DNA from: Agelaius tricolor
Taxonomy: Eukaryota > Chordata > Aves > Passeriformes > Icteridae
Assembly (NCBI GenBank): GCA_023055355.1
Contig: JALJCS010000038.1
Span: forward strand, 2,666,001-2,730,000
DNA length: 64,000 nt
Direction of reading: 5' to 3'
Shown here: piece after piece, positions 1-20,837 of the stretch
Position numbering within the stretch: the stretch's first letter is position 1
How the letters are laid out: every line of letters starts with the position of its first letter
Made by a program: the position numbers and the translations under genes
The notes under the pieces: generated by a model
What the model was told of the DNA's origin: nothing
Database searches by the model: none
The model's input: the letters and a program-made list of their open reading frames with translations, nothing else

Positions 1-480
1 CTCCGGGACTGTCACAGAACCTGACAGAACACATTCTCCACGTTGTCAAAAGTCAATTGTGGAGGAAAACACGTTCTGAATTAACACCCTGCGAGACCCA
101 GCCACGTAAAGACGCACACAGACCGGCGACCTGAACACTACAGCTTTGTTTGAAAGTGAAACCAAGCAGGCTACAAATAATGCTCTATCCCCAGCGCCCA
201 GGGAGGTGCCAAACCCAAACAAGAAGTATAAACGGAGGAGAAGGACGGCTGAGTTTTGAAGTTTTACATTTTATTATCGGTAGCATTATTTATAGCGTGA
301 CACTTCTATATATAAATCTGCAATCTGCGTTTCTTTTTACACCTAGAAAGCATATCAAGTTTAAGCAGCGAACCCTTGGGTTTCCATTTATTTGCGAAAG
401 TTTGGTAAACACCGGATATTTACACGAACGGAGCAGCTGGGTACACACACACACACACACAAATAAATGCATGCGGACAC
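1..480. other. Non-coding flank left of the CpG island
   Basis: No coding exon is supported here. The stretch is of moderate GC and unique-looking, with a short (CA)n microsatellite at about 443-460. It may be transcribed as 5' flank or first intron of the gene served by the CpG island to the right, but nothing in the sequence proves this. Confidence 0.4.
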
Positions 481-1960
481 GGACAACACGCGAAAGGCGC
501 ACTTTCCAGCCCATCATCCGCTGCCTGCTCAGACCTTTTTCCAGCTCCCAAGCCAGCGGGGAAATGGCCGGAGCAGGCGGGCGCTGGCCCAGGGCTGGGG
601 CCGCCCCGGGCTCCGCTCCGCGCCCGACACAAACGCGGACCCGGGACCCGCGCACCGGCGGCACCGGGGGCTGGAGCCTGCCTAGTCCCCCCCAATTCCT
701 CCGCGCTATTTTTTAAATGTTCTTTTTTTTTTTTTTCCTCCTCCTCTTCCCTCCCTCTTTTTTTTTTTCCCCCCTCTTTCTTTTTTCCTTGTTTTCAAGA
801 GCGCCTGCAGCCCTCCTTTTCTTCGCCCCTAATTTTCCCCTTCAAAAGATGGCGGGCAGAGAGAGCGAGCGAGAGAGGGGGAAGAAGAAGAAAAACCAAA
901 AAAAAAAAAAAAAAAAAAAAAGAGAAGAGAAAGAAAGCAAAGCAAGCCCGTCCTGCGTTGGGGAGCGGGGCTCGGCGGGGCCGCGGCTGCGGCCGGGGCG
1001 TCTTCGGGCGCTCGGCGAGAAGGGGAGGGGGAGCAGAAGATGGAGAAGAAGCGGCAGAAGAAGAAGAAGAAAAGGGTGGGCAGGAGCGGCGGGGCCGGGA
1101 GGAAATCAATGGCCAGGCTGCAGCCAGCCCCGCCGCGCTTTGTTACAATTGTGGCGGCGCACAAAGGCTGCGGGGCCGCGGGGAGCGACGCGGGGCTCTC
1201 GCAACAAGAAGGAGCAGAAGAGAGGAGGGGAAAAAAAAAAATAAAAAAAAATTCAGCATTGGCCTTTCCCAAGTGGGTTTTGCTTTCCTCCCCCTTCTTC
1301 CCCGGCCCCCCTCCCTCCAGAAACCATGGCCCAGTGCTAGCAATGCACACCCAAGCATCTAACAAATAAAGGGAAAGATTAAATAGATTACTTTGCCCCG
1401 GCAGCTCCAGCAACGTTTGCCTTACAGTCCCTCCAGTTGCTCTTCTTTTTATCCTCGGCAAGGCAGTATAATAGATGCGCTACAGCGCCCGAGCGCTCAT
1501 GCGCCGGGGCGCAAGGCCATGTGGGCACCGTAGTCCCGGGCTCGGCCGGGTGAGAAGCGGCGGCCGCATCCCGCACTACAAGTCCCAGAAGCCGGCGGGT
1601 CCCCCCCGGCCCCCCTTGTCCTCCCCGGAGCGGCGGGCAGGGGACGGGAACGGCAGGGGTGATGCCCCGGTCAGCGGGCGCCGGGGCCGCCCAACGCCGT
1701 GGCCCCGGCGGGGGAAGCGCCCGGCGGGGCCGGGCCAGGGGAGAGCGCGGCGCGGAGCCGCGCGGAGCCGGCGGCGGGCGGGTGTCCCCCGGGCAGACAT
1801 GGCCGGGGAAAATCCCGGCTTCCCCCGGCCGCCCGCGTCGCGCCTCCCGAGCTACGAGCAGAGCCTGAAAAGTGCGCCTGGAAACGCGCGTGGGACCCAC
1901 GCGTGCTGCGGGAGGCCGAGCTGGAATCGCAACTGCTCTCGCCCCCCTCTCCCCTTTTTT
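480..1960. promoter_or_regulatory. CpG island, probable promoter of an unseen flanking gene
   Basis: The block is GC-rich with dense CpG, unlike the sequence on either side. It carries a YY1-like AAGATGGCGG at about 847-856, a ZNF143/SBS-like ACTACAAGTCCCAGAAG at about 1575-1591, and clustered GCGC-type half sites near 1480-1515 that resemble NRF1 sites. No TATA box is evident. By synteny with human 9q34, the neighbour on this side of WDR5 would be BRD3 reading leftward with a non-coding first exon. That assignment is inference; no BRD3 coding sequence is in the window. Confidence 0.55.
717..925. repeat. Homopyrimidine then homopurine low-complexity tracts
   Basis: A T/C-only run at about 719-790 is followed by a G/A-only run with a long A stretch at about 873-935. 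They lie inside the CpG island and give spurious open frames rich in Phe, Lys or Glu. Confidence 0.85.
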
Positions 1961-2011
1961 TTTTTTTTTTTGTTGTGTTGTTTTGTTTGGGTTTTTTTTT
2001 TTTTTTTTTAT
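1950..2011. repeat. Poly-T tracts
   Basis: Two T runs of about 18 nt flank a T/G spacer at the right edge of the CpG island. It is simple low-complexity sequence. Confidence 0.9.
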
Positions 2012-2099
2012 CGCGGTTTGCATTGGGTAATGCGCTCTCGCAGGTATTACGCAACAACTAATACGAGCTGCAATAAAAATAGCCCGCCGCCGATGCACG

Positions 2100-5000
2100 C
2101 TGGAGTAGAGAGCGGCCAAAAAAAATCCATCAAGGAAACCCACAGCCCGATGTAGTTTGCACTGGTTGGTGCATTTCATAACATGTCAACTGCTGAAAAC
2201 AACAGAAATTAATCTAACGTATACAATAAAAACAATGTGAATTTCACCAGCACACCACCATAAAAGCATCAACAAACATCAGCGCTGTTAAAAACACTTC
2301 CAAGCAACAGACACACACAGCCCATGTCCTAAAGCAAATCCACAACTGCAAACAGAAGTTAAAACAAAACAAAAAAAAGTTATAAGCCAAAATATGACTG
2401 AATTGCTGCAGAAAAAAAAAATATAATAGAGCTGTTGGAAAATAAATGAGGGGAACATCTGAGTGCCAATATGGAATAAGGCAGAGTGAGGGGATTTCTC
2501 TGTGGACACGTGTGCCAGCAGAGGCTGCCACGCTGCTGGTTCAGACAGCCACATGCTGATGCCAATTAATAAGTCACTTTATTGTAACCATAAGGTGAAG
2601 GCAGTTTTACTAAAAGACCTTATTTCCAGAAGATTATCTTTAGAAAAACACAACCAATGGGACTGAAATTTCTCCAGAGGTATGATATAATCAGAAAGAT
2701 TGTACAGGCTTAAGAGAATTCCATTTAGCCAGGCTTGCAGTTGCCTCAGGATGGAACCAATATTGTACACATGCCTTAGCCAAACTTCCCTAAAAAAGGG
2801 CTTTTTGGCACTCAACTTCAAGGCTTGTGCAAATTCAGGAACCAGAAACTTGCTCACAACTCTACCACTCTTGGATAGATTTACTAAGGCAGCATTTGGT
2901 GTCTCTGCATCAACAGCCAAACCCCACTCTGGGTCAGTGTGTGACCTGGGCTTCCTTCCTGCCAGCTGACGCTCTTGACTTGGCCACCAGGTACCTCAAA
3001 GTCACCTCCCCACCCAGTGCACGTGGTCTCTGCAGGAGCACAAAGCATGCAAACAGTAAGAAAAAATTACATTCTGGGTCTGCTTAAGGAGAACCACCAC
3101 ACTTCACTAGCTAGTGTTCACAAGCCTGATTGCCAAAAAGAGAGGAAATTCCTTTGAAACACCACCTGAACTCTGCCCTGCCCACAAGTGTCCTGAAGTC
3201 CAGATACCTGGGAGTAGGGGGAAGGACTTTGAGCATTTTTACCATTGTTCTGCTCTAAGCCCATTTTTAAGGCAATCTGAAAGACCACAAGTGTATCAAA
3301 GCATTGGAAAGCTGAAGAGAGCCAGGGCAGTTCTTTTGGCTGCACTGTCCTGCTCCAGGATGTCCCTGATCCCATGGGGACAACCAGAGTAGGAATTCCT
3401 GAATGCCATAATATACACAGACACCAAATCATGAGCATGACCAAAGAGCCCCTAAATGAAAACTGCTGCAGCTCTAGGCATGGGGGCTGGGAAGAGTTGG
3501 CAGCTGAAGCTTTCCAAGGGAGGGGGCAGGGAGAAATGGGCTGAGCATTCATTATGAACACTTGGAAGAATGGACTCCATGCACTCTAAAGACTCCTTTT
3601 CAGCTAAATCATAACCTGAAAGCTTGGGTTTTAAAAGTATTTATATTTTAGTTTAAGACAAACTCCTGCAACAAAAGAAGTGTTGGCTGCAATGTGAGAC
3701 TTGGCAGAGCCACAAGGAACTGAACAGGGGTCTCCTAATGCAAAGTGTTCAGCAACCCCAGCAACAGACACAGAGCACAACAGCAGAGCAAAGAGAAATT
3801 GGGGAGTGCAAGCAGAAAGGCAGAGGCAAGAGAAGCCAGAGAGCAGAAACTCTGTGTGAGCATTAAACTCTCCAAGCTAGCAGGGCACTCACCTCACAGT
3901 GCACGTGCACAAGTTCAGTATTGGAGCTTGATCCTCACTGCAAATCCACTGTCAGGAGCACAATGATGAAGGGTGCATCAAAACTGCAACCCAAAAAGGA
4001 GTCTCCAATTACACCTTATCTGCCTTATCTCACCCAGGGTGGGTGTAAGAGAGTTTCATCCCAAATTGTCATGTTCATTATGCAGCAGGCTGAGCAGGCA
4101 AAACAATTCACGTGGGAAAGTGTCCCCAGAGATTTCACCACTATCAGCTTTCAACCTGGAACACAGCAGTCACTCACACACCTACCTGTAGGTCTGCAGA
4201 CTTGTGCTTGAAGAACCCTGCTGCATCCTCCAAGGGATTAGGAAAGCAAACATATTTTGGGATCCCTAAAGCCTTCTTTATGCAAGGCAGTGAGTTTAGA
4301 TAATGGTTTAGCCAAACAGGCACAGGCTGACTCAGTTTGAATAAGCCCCTTAGGAGGTACAGTGAAATCAAATCAGAACAATTTAAACTCAAGTTACCAA
4401 AGCCAAAGTAAAAGCACTTCAACCGAGGAAGAGTTGTAATCTTTAAATTAAATTCTGAACTGATTTTGTCACACAGTTTCATGCACAAGATGTAGCAGGC
4501 TGCCTCTTCTGAGACACCTTAACACCAGCTTTTCCATAAAATAGAAACCTACAGCAGCAGCTTTTTATTTCCTCCTGCTCCCCAAGCTCAAAGGAGCATC
4601 TTAGATTCACCCAAAGCTTCTCAATTGGCCTCTGTGGTCTTTTATGCTGCACCTCCAGTTACCCAATTAGTGTCTTGTTAATGAACACCTGCCATGTATT
4701 TATTCCTGGCTGTTACAGTACTTTTAACCTGTAATGCCCAGTGGTACCTACATCCTTCTCAGAAGCTTTGTGCACAGGCTTCAACAAGAAAAATGTTATT
4801 TCTGCAAAACCAGAGGGGTTTTCAGGGCTGTTAAGCACTGGCACTTTTTGCCTCTCTGCTCATGGAGTGTTGAGTGTTTTGAAACCAAGAGGGGATGGAA
4901 GCAGAAAAGGAGATACTTTGTGGGACAGATGAGTTTTGTGAGGATGGATCACACTCAGTGCCTTGTGTGACTGCACCCAGGAGTATTTAGCAGGAATCAG

Positions 5001-5325
5001 GGACTGCTGGGAACACCAATTTTTCTGATCTTTGCCATAGGTACTTCCTGCAAGCTTCTGATTTTCACCTGTGCCTGTTCCACTATCACAACCACAGATT
5101 CCCACTGCAAGGGGAGATTGCATGACTCAGATCACTCCAGTGTCAGGCAGAAGGGTGTTGAACACAAGGGGATAAATGCTCTTATTACAACAGAGAGTCA
5201 TCTTTTCCAATGATCATCTTCAGTGTAGTGGCAGGATTTCCTCGATTGAGTAAGTGTTATTCAGTAAGTTAAGGATGACAGGATTAGGGCAGAGGTTTGA
5301 AACAATAATTGCAGTTTGTTCTTCT
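2100..5325. other. Intergenic sequence, nothing recognised
   Basis: No exon with supporting homology and no clear transposon was seen. The longest plausible minus-strand frame, 2579-2920, has no ATG and is not recognised. Confidence 0.4.
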
Positions 5326-5327
5326 GT

Positions 5328-5520
5328 AGTACCTTTCATCTGTGGAATTCACAACAATGCAATAATCCTCCTAACAGCTTTTGTAAGTAAGGAAATATTA
5401 TGACTCCTGTTTTTCAGCTGAGGAAGCTGAGAGGGAATATGATGATGCAGAGAATCATGGGCAGAGGCAGAATTGGGACTCAGCTCCTCTGACTCATTCT
5501 TGGTAGTTCTGAGAGCCTGG
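5328..5520 (+). repeat. MIR-like ancient CORE-SINE fossil
   Basis: The order of short matches follows the MIR core: a CACAACAA..AATCCTCCTAACA part, then ATTATGACTCCTGTTTTTCAG, then CTGAGGAAGCTGAG, then GGCAGAATTGGGACTCAG and CTCTGACTC. These resemble the MIR segments around the ATTATTATCCC, GATGAGGAAACTGAG and GCAGAGCCGGGATT blocks. Divergence is high, as expected of an amniote-age copy. The identification is by eye and needs a profile search. Confidence 0.5.
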
Positions 5521-8500
5521 ACACACCAGTTGGTGAGGCCACCCTGGCTTCTCACTCCCAGGAATGTCAGTGCCTGCAGGGCTTTGGATCTTCAGTGTTC
5601 CCTCTTCATCTAGAGAGGGGTGAGCAGAGCCCCCAGACTGGGAAGCCAAGATCCAGGATGTCTACAAGCCCCAAAAGGCACAGGAATGAGCTGTTTCAAG
5701 GGAAGACAGGAAAGAATTGAGCAACCCAAGACCTAAAGGATCTTTTATATGTTCACGTGCAAAGAGGAGTTTTGATTGTGATCTGAATGGTGCTCTGGAG
5801 TCAGACAATATCCAGTGGAGGGTCCAGAGGAGATTAAATAAAGTTCTTCCAGATTGGAAGTTCCCAATCCAGTGAAGCAGAGATGAAGTGCTTCCACTGC
5901 AATGGACAGGAAGGGCATGAAGAGCCCACAAAATCTCCTGTCTGACTATGATGTGTCTTACCAGGAGGGAGCAAAAAGCTTTATTTGGAGGAGCTGGAGA
6001 CTGGGATACAATGGGCTAAGATTTATATGTAAGGAAAGAGGCAGAGCAGAGGCCTAAGCTGTTGTGAGAGAGAAGGACATGACCACAGAATTTGGGAATG
6101 GAAATGAAACTGCCCAGCCAACATAGCTACATATCTTTGGCCATAGTTAAAAATGTTCCTTTGGAAATTACCTGCACCTGAATGGTTTTGTTGGATGTTC
6201 AGTGTGATGTGGAGACCCAGCACCTGCTGTGAACACAGTGTTTGCACAGGTGAGCAAGGCTGTGAATGGTGTGTGTTACTGAGCTGGCAGTTTAAACCAA
6301 CAGACACTGGAACATGTGTCTAAATGTTCCCTAAAGGATTCCTCTGTGCTTCCTTACTTTTCCTCCTGCCCCCTCACAAAGACTGCAGAGAATGGCAGAG
6401 AGATCCTCTAACAGTAACACCTTCAAACATCTTGATCTGTAAACGACAATGAGTAATAAATAGATTTCACTAAAACTATTTCAGGGGTGTGAGTGGATAG
6501 CATTGAACTGTCCCCTCGCTGTGGCTGCAGCCAAAGAACAAAGCTCCCGACTGACACAAGTGCTGAGAACCTGCTGCTCCAGTTGAAGTGCCTGGGAGAG
6601 GCAGGCTGTCATCACGTCTGGCAGCCAGAGCCTGTGTGACTCAGAGAGCCTGGGCTCTCAAATCAGCAGCCTCTGTGCATGAACTTGGCTGGGGCTGCCA
6701 CTGGGGGGGATTTGTGCTGAATGAATAGCACATTGCAGGACTCCCAACCTCTTCAAAATCATGTTTCTTACCAGGTCTTTACTAACAAGGGTTTGATACA
6801 TGCAGTGTTCAATGATCTTACACTGAAATGAGTTCTTCAACTTCTTCCAGGCCCCTCATGCCTGGATTAAGTGTTTGTACACATCCCTCCCAAGGCAGGA
6901 AGATTCCAATCCTACCTGCTCTTCACTGGGCTAAGATTTCCTAGCTTTAAATGAACAAATGTTGGCAATGATGCAAGCAAGGCTTAGAGTGTAGTGGGGG
7001 AGGTAGAAATATCATCCTGGAAAAGGTTCAGTGTTTGTTTTTAAATCCCAGAAGAAACATATGAATGTGATGTATCTGGGATTTAGGGGAAAGAAAAAAG
7101 CAGAGCAGAATGTCAGGAACCACCCAGAAACAGCTCTGTGTCAGGGATCAGCTGCTCTTTAGAAGCCTAAAGGATGCAGCAGGTCTCTCCTGAGTTCTTC
7201 CTCCCTGTTTCTGGAGCAGAGTGTAACACACAGTGAGTCTGTTCTGCACTTCCTCTGTCTGCTGAGGGGCCCAAGCAAATAAAAATGCAAGCTGAGATTG
7301 CTAATTGTGCCAAAACATAAACATGGGCTCACACAGCTTGTGTGATTACTCACCACTACAAACCTAAGCACGAGCTGGTTTGCAGCAGGCAGGTCTAAAG
7401 AACAGGTCCAGGCTGTAGTGAAGTTCCTGGGAGCTTTTCCACAAACAATAACGTCCTTGGATCAGCTCTGGGTTAGCTCTGGCCTCAGTGCAACCTGGGG
7501 CAAAATCACCCACATTGGTCACAGCAGGAGCCACGGCCTCAGCTCCTGGCACCCTGGAAACCACCCAAAGGGAGCCCAGTAACACTGGGAGCAGCCACTT
7601 CCTTCCAATCTGAGCCATTTTCCTCTCCCTTTCACCACCATGGGAAGCTGCTCTCCCACAAACACCTTGGACAGGTGTCTTTTCCAGTGCACTTGGCACA
7701 TGCCCAGGTTCAGGCTGTTTGCAAGCAAAGGGAATGAAAGATTTGGTGAGGGAGAAGCCTGCCAAGCCCCACGCTTTTCCAGAGTTTGGACAGATGTCAC
7801 ATCCTGCTGATCCCAGCTGTGGAAGCCTGGCCAGGGGAGCAAGAAAGACCCACACAGATGATTCGTAACCATCAAGTGAAATTGAATCCAAATTTCTGTC
7901 TGTGCAGAGCCCTGCGGATGTTCTGCAGTCCCAAAGAAATGCCCCTGCTCATGCTGTTTCTGAAAGCTCCATGCTATCAAAAACCCTGCCTGACACGGAA
8001 TCAGGTACTTGGCCAAATGGAATTTCTCATACTTTAAACTAGTTTAAAAAACCATCCAGGACACTTGGAGGCTAAGGGGTTGTTTAGAATTACACTTAAT
8101 TTGTAGTCAAGGCTACATTTTTCAGGTTCCAGAGAGGTACTATTCAGAGCAGATAAGAATTTTTATACATGCACATATATGTGTTTTCTACACATATATA
8201 AACATATTATATGTATTTTCTACATAAATAGAAAAATATCAGGCAAAAATTCCCAAAGGAGGCACTGAGAAGCAAAATACAAACTTATCTCCAACATGAA
8301 AGAAACAAAAAACACCCTGCCACAAGGAATTCTATAAATAGCATTATACTGCTGATTTGCATTCTCCCATTTTATTTCATATTGTTTAAAAGACTGAAAA
8401 CATTAAGCCAAAGCCATCTGGAAGAATCAGCACCAGGGATTTAACTGCATTTGTTCCCTAATATTGTTCAGGGGACTGTGCAGCTCTTCTGTGTTGTTTT

Positions 8501-8900
8501 ACCTCCCTGAGTTTAGAGGGCAGGGCTAATTCTCCAGATTTCTGCTGCAGGATTCCAGGCTGGAGGAGAAGGGCCTTGGCTTCACTACACCAGAGGTTTT
8601 TTTTTTCATCTTTTCCTTTCTCAACTGCCACTAGAATTTTTGGAAGCCAAAACTCTTCCTGTGTTAAAGGGCCAGTGAATGACACACGTCTCCTTTGCTT
8701 CCCTCCTAAGTGAAAGCAGACTGCAACGTGTGGGTTCAGAAATAACCCACTGCTCTCCAGAGAAGTGCTTAAACACATGTTTAACTGTAACTGGGCTCTT
8801 TGGCCTTAATGAATTAAACACTTATTCTGAGTCAGGGCTTTTTGTGTGACGATATACTGAGAAAACCACCTTGCCTCAGATACCCTCTCGGTGTTAAAAA
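5521..8900. other. Intergenic sequence, nothing recognised
   Basis: No coding exon or RNA gene was recognised. A short TA-rich patch (TATA/ACATATAT repeats) lies at about 8160-8230. Open frames here are short and without family features. Confidence 0.4.
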
Positions 8901-8904
8901 TGGC

Positions 8905-9295
8905 TCAAACATCAGCATTTAGAGTCACAGAATCACTTGGGTTGGGAAAGACCTCCGGGATGATCGAGTCCAACCTTTGATTGATCATCACTTTGTCAAT
9001 TAAATCACTTTGTCAAGTAGTAAATTTAACATCAGCATTTAGTCACATCATCACTTGGGTTGGGAAAGACCTCCAGAGTGGTCGAGTCCAACCTTTGATT
9101 GATCATCGCTTTGTCAATTAAATCATGGCACTGAGTGCCACGTCCAGTCACTCCTTGGACACCCCTGGGGATGGGGACTCTGCCACCTCCCTGGGCACCT
9201 CCAGTCTTCAATGTTTGCCCGATCCAACGTTTAGCTCCACTTTCCATGAAGAAATTCCCACTGCTGTCCAGCCTGAACCTCCAGTAGCACAGTGA
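8905..9295 (-). mobile_element. CR1 LINE 3' fragment with internal duplication
   Basis: Read on the plus strand, it starts TCACAGAATCACTTGGGTTGG and runs through GACCTCC..GAGTCCAACC, CACCTCCCTGGGCA and a GAAGAAATTCCCACTG..TCCAGCCTGAACCTCC block. This is the reverse complement of a CR1 3' end. The first ~100 bp occur twice (from about 8910 and 9031), a short tandem duplication inside the element. Confidence 0.8.
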
Positions 9296-9839
9296 GGATG
9301 ACTCCCCACTCCCTGCCGGGGAGAAGATCCCGACCCCCCCCTTTACAGACTTTATTATGGATATTACAGCCATTATACAGCCATTATTATAGCCATTACT
9401 GCCGTGTGAATGGGCCTGCCCTTCTCACAGCCGCTTTTATCGCTGTACATCCAACGGGGTCAGCTACGGTCGCACCCCAACGACACCTAACCCCCTCCAG
9501 CCGAGCTCAACGGCCCCGGGGCGGCGGGAGCAGCGCCGTGGCCACCGATGCCGGTGTGTACATCCCGGGACATCCCCACACGGGAATGCCACCCCGGCAA
9601 GGATGCGGCCCGCACGGGCAGGGCGCTCCCCTCAGCGAGCGGGCAACGGCAGCGGGCGCTGGGAGGGAAGGAGAGCAAGCAACGAGAGGAGGGAAAAGAG
9701 AGAAAACAGCAAAGGGAGGGAAAAGAAGGAGGGGAAGGAAAAGGAGGGGAGGGAAGGGGCGGGCAGGACGCCACGGGGATGGGCTCCGCCCGTGCGCGCA
9801 CTCGCGCCGCTCTTTTGGCTCTCGGGCCGCGCCGTAGCG

Positions 9840-10040
9840 CTCCCGGGAGAGAGCGGCATTGTGCGGCCTCCGGCCCGCTCCGCGCAGGCGCCGGGCCCCA
9901 TTCCCCGCCTGGCGGACCCGGACCCGCCGCTGCTGCCGCCGCCGCCGCCGCGTCCCCCCCTCCCCTCCCGCGGCCGCGCTCCTCCCTCGCCGCGGAGGAG
10001 GCGGCGGCCGCCCCCCTTTTCCCCTTTTCCCCATCCCCCG
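9840..10040 (+). other. WDR5: WDR5 exon 1 (non-coding 5' UTR), start approximate
   Basis: The 3' boundary is the strong donor GTAAGT at 10041. The next acceptor is at 11548-11549, in front of the 5' UTR/ATG exon, giving a 1.5 kb first intron. Mammalian WDR5 also begins with a non-coding exon. The 5' limit given here is a guess within the CpG island. Confidence 0.6.
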
Positions 10041-10204
10041 GTAAGTCACCGAAAGAACCAGAGGGGCGAGGCGGCGGCGGCTCCTCTCCTTTCCTTTCCT
10101 CTCCCGTCTGCTCCTCCTCGTCTCCCGCACCGCCCGGGGCTCTCCTCCCGCTCCGCCGTTGCCCGCGCGCGCCGCCGCCTCCCCTCAGGCAGCGCGCGCG
10201 GAGC

Positions 10205-10315
10205 CCGCCCGCTCCCCCCCCCCCTCCCACCCCGGGCCCCTCCGCGCGCGCCCTGCCCGACCCCCCCCCCTCACCCCCCCCCACCCTCACCTTCCCCTCA
10301 CCCCCTCCCCACATT
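10205..10315. repeat. C-rich tract (G-quadruplex on minus strand, i-motif on plus)
   Basis: Many runs of four to twelve C lie within about 110 bp, just inside WDR5 intron 1. Four or more G-runs on the complementary strand fulfil the usual G4 pattern. Confidence 0.7.
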
Positions 10316-11549
10316 TTCGGGGAGCCCCCCCACATCCCCGAGCATTCCAGAGCGAGGGAAGGGCCGCTCGGGGCAGGGGGGCTCGGTGTTATCGGTACCG
10401 CGCGGAGGGGATGCGCCCCCCGGGCATGGAGCCCAGGCGGGCCCGGCAGCGATGCTGCGGTGGTTTGGGTTTGGCAGCTGCCGAGTTGCGAGATGAGTTC
10501 CAGATGAAAAGGACTGGGGATGTGCGTTGGGAAAGTTGAATTTGTTCTCGTGGCCCTCAGATTGGCCGGGGAGTGTCCCTGAGCGGAGCTGGTCAGGGTG
10601 CAGTGCTGTGCCATGTGCTCTGGGATGAGCCTGCTGCTGCTGCTCCCTTCCAGCCTGGCTCAGTCTGGGATTCTGGGATCTCCCCACACCCAGCACAGCC
10701 GGCAGGCAACTGGTTATCTCGGGAAGGAGATGCTTGGAATGCCAGTGGATCCTGGGAGCGAACGCTCTCGTTCCCCAATGTGCTGCCAGCAGCAAAAGGA
10801 GCTGCGAGGTGGCAAATGCACTTAGCAGGCAAATCCTGACAGTGTGAGCCGGGGGTGATTCTGTTCCCGAGCTGAAATGGGGCTGAGCTGCAGTGGAGAT
10901 TTGTTCGCTCTGCAGCATCAGCCCCGATTACGGAATCCTGGCACTGCACTCCATCAGGTCTTGTTACAGAAAGCGAGGCTGGAGAGGCTGATCCAAGGCT
11001 GCTGCCAGTCACGGGGGAGTCTCGGGTGGAGAACGGGGTGGTTTGGTGCTCAGACCTTTCAGCAGGGAAATGTGACACCAAAATATTCACATTCTGAGGT
11101 GAAAGGAATGTAGTCAGGTCTTGCAAATGCCAGGTTTTTTTTTTTGTGTTCATCATCATCTCATATTCTCTACTTCAATAATTTAAAATAGAAACGCCTT
11201 GGATTGTTCTTTCCATCTTCCATACAAACTCCTGTATTTACCCTGTGCTAAGTACTTGTTACAAGTGCTTTGGGATCTGTAACATGAAAACCCTGCCACA
11301 CCTCAAAGCTATTGTGCTGTACTTCTGTTTGGAAAAAGCTTTCCAAGGAGTGATCAAAGGCTGTGGCTTGAGTTCTTGGTCTTGCACATAAGTAGGTCTG
11401 AAGGCCTAAAATACTGCTGTGTTGCTCAACAGATAATAAATAGAGGTTTTCATGCTGGTTTCTGGCAACCTGCACTTTGACCAATCTCACTCTTTTGCAT
11501 GCTGAGAATCTTTTTGACAGCTAATGAGAGTATTTTGTTTTTCTTGCAG

Positions 11550-11659
11550 GTTTTCCTTTCAGCGTGGTTCTCCTCTCAGTGGCAAGAGCTGCCTTTTGAA
11601 GCAGCACATTCATTCTCCCCTTCAAGCACCCATAAGTCTCATTTGCCAGCTCCAGAACC
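11550..11659 (+). other. WDR5: WDR5 5' UTR part of exon 2
   Basis: The acceptor TTTTTCTTGCAG ends at 11549. The 110 bp before the ATG contain no upstream ATG, so the first AUG of the spliced message should be the WDR5 start. Confidence 0.85.

Positions 11660-20837
<9,178 letters not shown>

Larger units (their letters stand above)
9480..10400 (+). promoter_or_regulatory. WDR5: WDR5 CpG-island promoter
   Basis: This dense CpG block lies directly upstream of and over the inferred first exon of WDR5. It includes an NRF1-like GCGCAGGCGC at 9882-9891 and many GC boxes and lacks a TATA box, as is usual for a housekeeping chromatin gene. A perfect splice donor (CCCG|GTAAGT at 10040/10041) sits inside it. 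The transcription start cannot be fixed from sequence alone. Confidence 0.8.

Noticed and set aside
1475..2155. 226-codon frame through the left CpG island
   Set aside because: It runs through poly-T tracts as poly-Phe. Only the part from the ATG at 1799 is of any interest, and it is listed as a low-interest finding.
2579..2920. 113-codon minus-strand frame whose stop overlaps an AATAAA
   Set aside because: It has no ATG start, no recognised family and no clear splice acceptor. The composition is protein-like, so it was considered, but a non-coding transcript end or chance is more likely.
9487..10614. 375-codon minus-strand frame over the WDR5 promoter
   Set aside because: Pro/Arg/Gly-rich composition typical of an open frame in a CpG island; it overlaps the WDR5 promoter and first exon and shows no domain.
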